NCBI GenBank assembly: GCA_029168955.1
Contig: JAPDOI010001174.1
Coordinates: forward strand, 149,698 to 213,697
Direction of reading: 5' to 3'
From: Aplectana chamaeleonis
Lineage: Eukaryota > Nematoda > Chromadorea > Rhabditida > Cosmocercidae
DNA length: 64,000 nucleotides
Positions 23,901 through 35,900 of the stretch are shown here, piece by piece. Both the position numbers and the translations under genes were made by a program. The notes under the pieces are model-generated. The model searched no databases, had not been told where the DNA came from, and saw only the letters and a list, made by a program, of their open reading frames with translations. How positions within the stretch are numbered: the first letter of the stretch is position 1; each line of letters begins with the position of its first letter.

Positions 23901-26900
23901 CGATCAATCTGCAGGAGTCCTATAATCATGTTTGAGATAGATCAAAATTGACTAACTAATCGCCTTTGTCTTTCCTTTCATTTTTTTTCATCTCCAGAGA
24001 TGGATTTATCGTGGAGGTTTTCCATCGGAATCCCTGGAAATTCCAGCTTCCAACAATGTTTTCCGGTTGCAATATACATACCTCCCTTGTCTCGCGGCTT
24101 GTTTTGGTTGATACAATAGATGTTTCTCGCTTGTAACATTTTGTGAAGGCCCTTCAAAAAATCTACATGAAATTCTGCGTCGAACAGTTTATTGGATGCC
24201 CACTTTCACCTGCTCCGCGGGAAAGCTAGGCTTCCGGAATGAACAGTCGTGACCAGGGCTTTGCGGAACTGTTCCGTTTCCGATTCCGTTTCCGTATTTC
24301 CGGTGTTTTTGGGCTGTTCCGTTCCGCTTCCGTTTCCGAGTTTTAGGGCCCGGAAACGGAATAAATTAGTGCAACACGATCTATGATAGTGGGTCTATGC
24401 AAGGATTTTTGAAGGTTTCATGAGACGCTGAAAATTACATCCGACCTCTTGTGTTCAAGCGAATATCTGAGCTTGGCTGAGATCATTCACGAAGTTTGGG
24501 GGCCTGCGATTGAAACCCTATAAAATGATGACACGAGATGGGCGTGGCAGGAATCTGAACGCCTTCTGAGGGTAATTTTTGAAAATATGTAGATTTTTCT
24601 TTTGAGCTAGATTCATTGATTTCGTGAAGCTTTTCTTCTAGATTCAACTTCTTCGCTTGTTTCCCGCCAAGACTGCAACAAAATTCGAGATAGATTTTTG
24701 CATATGTAGCCTGTCTTCCAGGAAGGAGTCTCGGCGGAGACAGAAATGTTGCGAACACTAATTTCAACAACTTACCGAAGTCCTCCGTCAGTTGTTGAAA
24801 TCGTGATCGTAAGTTGCGCAGCCTCATACCCTAATGTGTTCGCAACATTTTCGGAGCTGTTCTGTAACACTCTGAAATGTCGACTCCAACTATTAGTGTC
24901 GCGCCGCGATCGCCTGATCGCGACGCGGACACCGCGCCGCTGCCATTAGGTCGCGACGCCGCGGGATTCGCATTGCGACGACGGGCGATCGGGGCGTTGG
25001 GCTAAGCCCGTGTGTTGGTTACTTGCATGTGCCTCTATGTATTGGGAGCGGTTGAACCGTTCATAGGAGAATAAAAGTGTTGTAACCTGACTGAACCACC
25101 ACCTAAGGTGAGCACAGTGAGCACTTAACCCACAAGGACTCACGGGATCCCTTCATGAGAGCGACTTTAGCATTTTTTTCGAAAACTTTACTTCACAAAA
25201 TTTCTTATTCGTGCGATAAATTTGAGACGCCAATTTTGCTAGTTGAAAAGTTCAAGCAAGCCACTAATCAGCAATATTTATTTTGCAAAGTATCGATTTT
25301 GTTTTCAAAATTGAAATAAGCTTAGAAACGGTTGTTTGATAAAGTAATAAATAATAAACAGGTTTGAATGGGGAATTTCTGAAAATTTAGCTTCCTCGCA
25401 AAAGTAACGATTTGGTAATGGTCAAAAAAAGTTTCAAAAATGTCTTGAAATATTTTTAAAAAATGATTTGGCGTGAATTGGCTGGAGTTATAAAAAAGTT
25501 ACAAAATTAAGTGAAATAACCTTAAATGCGATTTGAGGGTCGATCAGTTCACAAGCTTCTCCGTTAAACTCATCAAAATGAAATCAAGCACGATATGGAA
25601 TAGAGCGTTGTGTTCACCTAGCTTGACCTAAGCTTATTACAGCTTTCAAAAATGACTTAATGTCTCCGTTGCGCGCTTGATTTCGTTTTGATAAGTTTAA
25701 CGGAAAAGCTTGTGAAATGATCGACCCCCAAATCGCATAACAGGTTATTTAACTTAATTTCCTAGCTTTTTTATTACTCCAGGTTAATTTATGCCAAATC
25801 ATTTTTTCAGATATTTCAAGACATTTTTGAAACTTTTTTTTGATAATTTTTTTTATCCAAATCGTTACTTCTGTCAGAGAGCTAAAATTTCAGAAATTTC
25901 ACATATTTTTTCACGGAGGTTCCCTGACTTCAATTTTGTTCAACGACTTCCATTTCGGAATGATGAAACATCTAACAGACGATATAGTACAATTTTCGAA
26001 ATTTCTTACCCAAAACCATAAAAATACCTCTCATGTCGCATTTTCTGCAACATGTGAGAACTCGATATTATTGATCATTAATATTTGATCTTGCATGATG
26101 AGAACAATTTCCCAAACAAGTGACTTAGCGCCGTCAACAATCAAAAACCATTGCGGCATTTTGTGGAACAGGCGAAAAAATCAATATTATTGATTGGTAT
26201 TTGTCGATAATGACTGATGAGCAAAATTCCCCAACCAAGCAAACTAATCCCACCAGCAATCACCACTTGCCGCATTTTGTGCAAAAAGCGCCAAAATCGA
26301 TAATATTGATTATCGATCGATGACGTCTCTTGAGTACGAATTCTGACAAGTTCAATACTTACCTTCGACGAACTGTGTTGATTGGCTGCGAATTCACCCA
26401 CACACCCCGGTCTCCAAAGCGGTAGCAGAAAAAAGGAGTTTTCGTGCTCCACGGCTAATTTAGTATGTAAACCCACGATTTTGAGGTACCCTTCAAAGTA
26501 AAGGTATCGAGTTCAAAATGGAATAGGAGCGACCTGCATCCATTTCCAGCCTCCTGTCCAAAAATGAGCTCCCTAGCTCAATTTTATCTGGTAGCACAAG
26601 ATCGTGAACGCCGTCTGAAAAAAAGGAGGTTAACAGAGAAAACTTGCGGTTTTTCAAAATTTGCTCAAATTCTAGGAAACCATTCTGAACCATTTTTGGA
26701 CATTATACACAACTTTTTGCGCTCTTGTCAATGAAATTTAGAGCTAATTTCTACCTTCAGCCAAAACTTAGATTTCGAAAAACGGGGTGCGCGCGTGGCC
26801 GATTCAAAACCAAATCTGGTGCGCGCTTCGGGCGCACCACAATTCCAAACCATTTCTAGTGGTGAAACCAACTTTTCGCGCTTTTTTCAATGCAATTAAG

Positions 26901-29900
26901 CTCTATTTTCTTCATTCACTCTGAACTGAGCTCTCAAAAAAAGAGGTTGCGCGTGGATCCGATTCAAAACTAAATCTGGTGCGCGCTTCGGGCGCACCAC
27001 AATTGCTTGTATTACTCAGCTACATATGAAGTTAGTGCTTCAAAAAGAAGAAATTTAACACATTGGTGTTACTTAGGTACTTAAAATGGGTTCCAGAAGT
27101 GATTCTTATTTTGCTATCTTTTTTTTGTCCTGGGTTTCTTTCAGTTTTCACGTTCACCTGAACGGAAGAAGCTTAAACGGGATCTTGCATACATAATGTG
27201 GCCACAAGTCCAACGAGGCAGTCCAATAAGACTGTATTGCTAATAGTTTTGAAGTATTCAAGATTCCTGTTATTCAAATGCCACAAAGCCGTCAAAACCT
27301 GGCTTCTGAACATGCTGTTTTATTTTTTCACTCGTGTTTGCTTCCTCGTTTTGAAATTAATGTAAACAATAACAGGTTTCAACAGAACATCCGATTTGTA
27401 AACGAAGAAAAAAGATTTGAGAAAGGACGTGTAACGCACGAGACAATGAAGGGTGAAAAACGATGAAACTGATCAATGAATGAAGAGGTTGCAAAAACCT
27501 TTCAGTTAGTTGTTTCTGCAAATATTTGTCACGCTTCCGACGTCTACTAGGCTGCCTGCCGAATAGCGCTATTTGTAATTAACAATAACTGAACTGCAAG
27601 TTTTTCCACACTCATAAGGCCCATCGAAACATGATTCTATCATTTTAACCTGCTCGTAACATTATCGAAAACTTCAGAGTGGAGGTGAGGACGGGCAGCG
27701 GCGAGGCTCGATCAAGGCAGATAATAAGAGAATTTTCGCATCTCGCCGAAGAGTTTTTTTTCATTTTTCAATTCCAATTGTTTGATATCCACTCCAATTG
27801 GTAAATATGGTTTGAAACAAGAAAAAGTAGTCGCTGATTATCTGAAATTGACCTCTGATCAGCCTTGAAGGACACCTGGTGTCGCTTGGACTACTTTCTG
27901 GAAAGAGGCTGTACACCAGAAGTGTGCGACAATGAAAAATAAAATTTCGGCAAACGGCAACGGTAAACCCCAAGGCGGCCAGCAAACTACAATTGGCGAA
28001 CGGCAATTACCGCTCACCCCTGCTGTACAATATTTCGAAAGGCGGCTACATATAAAGAGTATTTTTGAAGGTTGCCTTTTCGGATTTCTAGAAGCGAGAC
28101 TTCAAAATCGCTAAATGCCTCGTAGTAACTTTATTTCGAATAAGTATTAGTTTATTGACTGAAATAATTGTTTATTGAACGAGAGCTGCGGGAAATGAGG
28201 TGCAGCGAAGGGTGAGAATGAGACAACCCAAAAAAATTTTGGTCTGTTCCGTTTCCGTTTCCGGATTTCCGTTTCCGGGGTTTTTTGACCATTTTTCTTC
28301 CGTTTCCGTTTCCGAAAATATTGAAAAAGAGTTCCGCACAGCCCTGGTCGTGACAGTGCCGTGGCGGTGCCTAAACGCGCCGGAGCGGCGCTATCGCGGA
28401 GCCGCCTATGCAATTTGTAACGAAAACTAAAGAATTTGAAGAGATGTTGTCAATTATATATACGTTGATTATTAAGAGGACTTAATTATTTCAGGCATAA
28501 TGGTCGCCCAGCGACTGGTAAAAAAGTGGCGAATCCAGATTCGTACAAGACAGTGATGTGTCAGGCGTGGCTCGAATCGAAAATGTGCGCTTTCGGGGAG
28601 AACTGCCGATTCGCGCACGGTGAAGCCGAACTTCGACCTGTGAGGTGCGTTTTCGAACCTTTCCGTCTTCGGTATATGACGCATTTGCAAACGTTGGCAA
28701 TATCTGCTACGAGTTCTTCTTATATGGCATCATGATTCATATTTTTCTGTTAGTATGCTATTGTATTGGCTCAAATTGGACTTAAACCTAAATATTGATA
28801 TCTTCATTTTAACTGTCGCGGTTTTCCGCACTCATGCAGGGATCATGCTTAAGTTTTAATGAAATTCTTCCAAGCTTTGCGATTGACAGGGTTACCATGC
28901 AATAAGTGCTGTAAACCTTGATCTTAGGACTTTTTTTGGGGTGCATGAACCTAAAAGCTCGGAGGTATGATCATGGAAACTTGACAGAGAGTGCCTGATA
29001 TGTTTGAGACCTACCTGCCATTTTGTGGCACTGAAGTTTGTGAGATGAGTTCTCACTGTATCCCCCCTATGGCCACCCGGCTAGTTTGTAGGAATATTTG
29101 TTGTGTTTTGATTCCTAAATTCCATTTGTTGAAGAGTTTTCTCAGTACTGATGGATAAGTCTGGGAAAGGCGAAGGTGTCATGTTTGGTTTCATATACAT
29201 AGTTCTGGTTAGATGTTATTCAAAGCTGTTAATGAGTATTCAAAAACCATGGGAACAAAACGTTTTGCCGTTGATTTTGTATGCGAATTTCTTGGTAAGT
29301 ACTTTTGTTTCTCACCGCTGTCAGAAATTGAAAGGAAAGCTATTCAACTTTCCCAGTATTGTTTTCGGTTTTTTGCAAAAACAATTTGTACGTTTTTATA
29401 TGGCTTCTAGGGTTTTTTTTTCAACCAAAGGTAGTGCTCACTATTAAAAATTTCCATTCTCTGCAAAAAAATGTGAGCTCTGGAACCTCTAAGGGGAAGG
29501 AAGGGAGAAGGAACGACGAAAAACGGCTAATGAAGTGGGCAGAACAGGCGTGGATCAACCCGCCCATCGGATCAGACCGCCCACAATGCAAATGAGTTGT
29601 CATTTTAAAGGAATAGATGTCGGTGTGCTGGCTACTACTTTTCTCGAGTTCCTGACATCCAGACGAGCACCTTGACTCCTTTCTCGTGAAAAATTTATGC
29701 TTGTGGAAACACAGAAGCTAGTCAATCAGCTAGATACTTTAAAGCGAAAAAACAGTTTTTTTCGTTGCGAATTCCACTGCCCCAAACCAAGGTCAATCAT
29801 GGCGCTGTGATCCATCCGTGAGAGATCCTCCAACCTCCAGCTGGGAAATTAGTGCGGCCCACCAGCGTGGCTCACGAGTCTTACCTTTTACTGATAAAAA

Positions 29901-32900
29901 ATAGCGAATTTAGACGACTTTTTAAAAAATTGTTAGGGTAACTAGAAAACAAAGCTGATTTTTCGGGTAAATTTTCGAATATGATTTTCTTCTATCTATC
30001 TTCTCAATTTTTTTCTACCGCTGAATACCAACTACTTTTGCTTTGTGGCCGACGAGGTCTGCGGCCGCCTCTCTCTGGGCGCCGAGAGCTGCGGCCCCTT
30101 CTGTTATTGTCATAGCGTACGCTTAGCCCAGCCCCAAACACACAAAATTGCTGTCCGAGCCGCGCTTATTGGGCTTACATACCTGCTCAAAACAATTGCA
30201 AATTAAGGTGCGGTTATCGTGTTCCAGTACAGAAAAAAAGGCAGGCACGGGCGGTTTGACTTTTTTCACGTCGACGCTAGCGCGCGTTCACCTCAGGCCT
30301 TCGGAAGAGGCGAACGACGAGAGCGCAGCGGATTTTCTCCGCTCGCGTTGCGTCTACGTGGCCAACCTCGTCTACGGACTCTCATTTTCGTGTACTGGGT
30401 TCGAAAGCCGGTTTTTCTCGTGAACACAGCCCTTATCCCACTTTGAATTCGATATAGGATTTGTTTCTGATGAGCTGTGTAAAAATTGCCGATCCTCCTC
30501 AAAGTAAAGGTCCATTGAAGTTATTTGGTCCATCAGAACTTCGGGGCTGGAATAGTTACTGAGTTTCATAACGAATTATGAAGCTTTTCATCCATTCTCA
30601 TCCTTGTTCAATAGAGCTCTATCTAACATTGTCGTTCATTTGATATACTGCGAAATCGGTTTTTTGCCTTTGTTGAAGCTCTCGTTGGCATTCAAATGGG
30701 CTTTTTTTGCCTGAATTAGTGAGTTACATGGAAGCTTCTCCGGGCAAGTCCTATTACGAATGCATAGCATATTGACATTCGTGTGTGTGTAGGCGTGTAT
30801 GTAGTGTGCCGTGGAATTCTATTAATTGCAGGGAAATATCATCACCTTAACACTGTAGGTTCCTTAGTGCACCTTAGACGCGTGTTGATTACTGCATTGC
30901 GTCACAGTAGTCTAATCTAATCTATATACTGAGCTTATGGGTGTTTGCTGATGTCGAGACGGGTGGGCGCACTCTGATGCATGGCTTCTTGTGAACATAC
31001 GAGAACCAATGTCCTTATGGAGTAGCTGGAAAAGGTGTGACGACAACCTTACTGCGAGACGTAATCTCGAAAGTTCGCTAGGCTCCTTCCTGCGGGCAGT
31101 GGCGGGGAGTGTTCGCGAATTTTTATCACGTCTGGCGAAAGGTTTTCTAGGGATAATATCCTATTTTCTAACCGTTTTTCTTATTTCCTTAAAGGCACAG
31201 TTGTCCGATACCTGAATTTCAATTTGAACGCAACCGCTGCCGTTGGTTCTTTCTTTTCTCCAATAATCCGAAAGCTCCCGTCTTGGAGTTGGGCTCATGA
31301 AAAAAGGCAAATCAAGGGTTTCATGAAAGCTACTGATAACTGCCTTGTTATGGCATTTACCAATCCTTTTTTTTCACCCGTGTTTTGGGTGTTGATAAGG
31401 TCGTGCACTGCCATAAATGAATAGAAAGCCCTAGAAGGTAGTACAGAGGGGGGGGGAGAAAACATTTCAAGGATAGTTGCCTAGGATTGCATGCATGTTG
31501 ATCTCCTGCCGGCCGGTTCTAATTGATAAGTAGATGTGTAAAATTTGGTGGGCTACACTGTGCCTGAAATGTTTTAAGCGCAAAACCATATCCGACGTTT
31601 CGGATTTTGAATTTCCGAACCGCGCCATACACACAAGGTTGACTTAATTAAGATTTTAGGGTTCTTTTGAGTGGTATTTTCTGCGAAAATTGAAGCGCTG
31701 TCTTTGAAAACACAGTCCAAACTCGGAATCACCTTTCTGTTTTTCCGCCTCTCTTGAGGAAGATTCCAGTTATGTGTCTAGAACTGTACAGAAGCTCTAA
31801 GGAACGGATTTATGGCCACTCAAAAACAGTCTAAAATTGAGCGCTGGAAGCATGGTGGACGGGGTGTTTGGGCCTTGTAATTTCCGCCATTCGCAACCGA
31901 TTTCTGCGAGCGGACTTGAGTGAGAGAGGCTGATAAAAGGGAAGGGCGGGGCCATTGGTCGGAAACCATCGCTCATCTCACCACTGTTGAACTCGGAAGG
32001 TTGTATTAGAGGGCGTGGCAAAGTGGCTTCTTAGTGTAGGCGCGCCAGAGTGGCTTCCTCCTATATCTCGCCTATTCTGAGGAAAGGATAGCTCCCACTT
32101 GGCAAATGTTATATAGGGTGAGCCTACCTCAAAAATTCGTGGGAATTTCAGATTTCGTCCCTGAGGTTGAACTGTGCCTTCAATTGCACAAACTTTTGGG
32201 AAACTTTTCATAATAGAACATGTGCTAAACTTCTCCCTACCTTTAGTGCTTGCCTATCACATTACTCAGCCGACAGTTGTGTGATTGATTTTACTATCGT
32301 GAACATCGTGAAAACTGCAATAATTCAATCTCCAGAGTATGAGATTTAGTGGCCGGGTTCAAAAAAGTTGTGCCATTCGTTCTTCAACGTCTGCATAGTG
32401 CAAGCTGTCCCTTGCACTTCAGCAGGACTGACTACTGATTAGTTTATCAGGAGCTGCAGCTGTCAGTGAATGTTCCTTCCTCACATGTGGAAAACTTTTT
32501 CGTCCGGTGATTGGTTCCAGTCTACTGCTCACCTGTTGCTTGGCCAGTATTGGTTAGGGGAATTTTTAGGCGTGAGAAAACCACAGGATTGTTATGTCAC
32601 ATGAATGCAATGAGCTATTGATGCGGTAATTCGGTTGACAGTTCAATTTAAAGCGATTAATCAGATTTGAAAAAAGCAGGGCTGACGTGAGAAACAGCTG
32701 AATAGTGCTCATGTGATGGTGGGAGTGATTGCGGGGACGTAGCATGTTTCCAGGGATGGTTGGATGGGGGTTGTTTAGCCGGCCGTTTAGGATTTTCTTC
32801 GTTTTAAATACGATTACCAATTAAGTCTTTGGGAAATGAGTTCTATTGACTATAGTGGGCCTCCGTGAGTACCGTTGCTCCAGCGCACTCGAGTTCATTC

Positions 32901-35900
32901 CTCAGTGAAAATCTGAATTTGATGTAGACGGTGAAAAAGTTTCCCATAGAATTTTAATCTTCTGATCCATGAGAGTGCAAAAGAAGGTTTGAGGGAAAGT
33001 GCCAAGGATGTGGGTTAGAATCGCTTGGGTCAGCCGCCCACTCCATGGAAGAGTTGTCCATTAAAACAGTTGCCGAAGTGTTGGACACTTTTTATCTCGA
33101 GAGATCCCAACATCTAAACATGTACATTCAAGCCTTCCAAATTTTTCAAGGATCTTGATGAAAGGAGTGCCAAGCAAAATCCCGTACCTAACTAGAGGGA
33201 CGTGAGAGACTCGAGCATAGACCCATTTTCCAAAAAGGTACTGGCTTAAAACGGTATGTGGGGCTCAAAAATTGAAATCATTCTTCTGCGCTCAAATTTT
33301 GTCTTGGAGGATGACTTGTGGTGCTGAAAATGAATATGAGATTCGTTTCAGGTTTTCTGACGGGTACGGTAGATTACGGTAGGTAGATTACCATTTTTCT
33401 ACCGTGACCTACCGCAGTCGTCCGAAAAATCGAAAGCGAACATAATATTCGTGTTCATCACCAAAATTACCTTTCCGGATGGAATTTGGGCAAAATAATC
33501 AAATTTTCGCTAAGCACTCACTGTTTTTAGCTTGTCACTTCTTGGGATGTAGGTTAAAGGGGCCCGCAGAGTTGGAGTCGCGGCGTTGCTCGCATCGACG
33601 AACAGCACTGGGTGATGTAATATGGATTACATTCGGAGGCGATGGCGACCGAGGGGGCGTTAAGGGCGACGAGGGGGCACCGTAGAGTGTATTGACGCCG
33701 CGACGGCCATAAATCACTGCCAGCGAGCGGCAACCGACGCCGCGACGATACCGTTCCGAGCCATTTTTGTCGCCGCGTCAAGGCTGACGCTCGGCGACCC
33801 TTCGCCGGTTTCTGCAACTTTGCAGACCCCTTAAGGGTCGTTCATACTCCTGCCGCCGAGCGGCGGCGTAGTGGAATTCTATAAAATCGATCGTGCCGCG
33901 CCGCGTGATCAAAATTTCAGAAATGCGCTGTGCCGCGCCGCTTGGCGTCGGCAGTATAAATGACTCTTATGGATCGAGTCACGGGTTTTACTAGTAGAAG
34001 TAGGGACTTCCCCGCAAGGTTCTTCATATTGATGACTTCCTCAGAAAGGCGGGAGTAAGTTGCATGAAGGCTTCAAGTAACTTACCAGTCGAGTCGAATA
34101 TGTATTGATCCCCGAGAGCTATCAACAGATATGTTATCACTTGTTATCTTTTGACAGCAATCGGCGATTAATATGCATGCAACTCATTACAACGCGGCTG
34201 CTAAGTCACTTGAAGCTTTCGAGTAACTTGCTTGCTTTTCATACTTTGCGATTCTCCACTCTGTATCGTGAATTGGACGTAAACTCCTGTTTATACATCC
34301 CTTCGCCGGGAACATTAGGCAGCTTCTGCTAGTTTGAGTAATGTTGCTGTGCTATACATGTTTATCGCCTTCATGGCTCCTTGATTCTCGAGTAATCCTT
34401 TTTTCCTATTCTCAAGCGGACCTGAGGATATTTTAGAGTAAATGAGTACGGAAAGTACATTTGAGCTCTGGTCTCACTGTACACATATATGCGAATGTGT
34501 TCCAGTTTTAGGTGTTTTCAGATGTGCACGTATTATGTGTGGATGTTATTACGCCCTTGATGTTTGTCTAGAGAGACTGATCCAGGATAAACCTCAGCGG
34601 GGTTTAGCCTGTTACAACCGTCACAACATGTTGTCACGCATAGTACTTGCACATCAGGGTTGATTTGTGGTGTAGAGGTGGAATATGATTAAAGTCCTAA
34701 AATCCCTAATTTAGGTCGGTGCCATGTCAAATCAACAAGTACAAGACAAAGCTTTGCGATAAATACACTACGACAGGCTTGTGTCCATACGGGGATCGTT
34801 GTCTGTTCATTCATCCAGATCACGGGACAAATGCCTACATTAGACCGGATAAGTTGGTCGAGGTAGGAGCCCTTTCAAAATCCGAAAATTTGTCGAAAAA
34901 CCTTTGAATAACCTTCTCTTATGTCAGGTTTCACGACGTCATGCTCTAGCTGACATGCAATTTCTGGCCTCTATGGATGCAGCACGTGCAGTGACACCAC
35001 CGAATCTCGGTCAGCTGCCCGGACAGCCGCCACATCCGCTGGCACACCACATTCTTCCGCCTCCACCGGCACCACCGGCACCAGCTTCGTTTTCACTGCG
35101 CCCAGTGACGGTGATGACACCATGTAGTCGGAACATGAACTATGGTGCCAGTAGCGGTCATGCGGCCCGGACACAACTTCGCCCACACCCCAGTTGGCCA
35201 CTGGAACCGTCTACGTTCTTCAGAGAGAAGACGGACGAGTTCCGCACACCGAGCCCGGTCGATGCGGCTACCACTGCCATCACTGGCGGAAAAGGTCAAT
35301 TTTTACACATTTTCGATTTTTTTTTCGAAATGACTGGAAGAAAGATGTGCTATAAAACATTAAAGAAAGTGGTGATCATGAGTTCTAGTGGATAGAAGAT
35401 GGCCACCGAAGTAACCTACTGGTGCATTAACATCCTATGCTCTTAACCTCCTAATGGGATATCCATAGAGTTGACCGCAATGTTTAAAGGACATGGTGCG
35501 GTTGCGAACTCGCACTAAATTACGGTAGAATCTGGCACATTGCCAGATTTCGTCATCGATCGGCGCCAACCGTCGTCTCTCTGCTCACCGGAATATCAGC
35601 CGTGGGGCCGGTCGATGACGAAAACTGGCAAAGTGCCGGATTCTACCTTAGTTTTAGTGCGAGTCCTCAACCGCACCATGTCCTTTTAACATTGCGGTCA
35701 ACTATATGTTTTTTGCCGTCCTGAGGAATTATATTTTCAGGAAGAATCGGAAGTGTCGCGAACTTTTTCACCTATTTATGCTTTAAGGATTCTCTGGATA
35801 TGCTTTTGCGGGAGGGTTGATTAGCGGTTTTTAGAATTTTCAGAAGAATTTTAGAGAGGAAAAGAAACATGAAAACTTGATTCGGTGCTGGTGGAGTGAG

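Larger units (their letters stand above)
24254..28346. mobile_element. hAT-type DNA transposon, 4093 bp, decayed, inside the CCCH gene intron
   Basis: The terminal inverted repeats begin CAGGGCTTTGCGGAACT and end AGTTCCGCACAGCCCTG, the usual hAT form. A perfect 8 bp duplication GTCGTGAC flanks it (24246-24253 and 28347-28354). Subterminal arrays of TTCCGTTTCCG-type hexamers lie inside both ends (about 24270-24350 and 28225-28320). No recognisable transposase ORF remains; the longest frame (24483-24827, minus, 114 codons) is not identified. Other elements are nested inside: a foldback (25363-25905), a 118 bp triplication (26035-26330) and a repeat with GGTGCGCGC palindromes (26493-27003). Confidence 0.88.

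Noticed and set aside
24483..24827. 114-codon frame (minus) as hAT transposase remnant
   Set aside because: No zinc-finger BED, catalytic or dimerisation motif of hAT transposases can be read in it.
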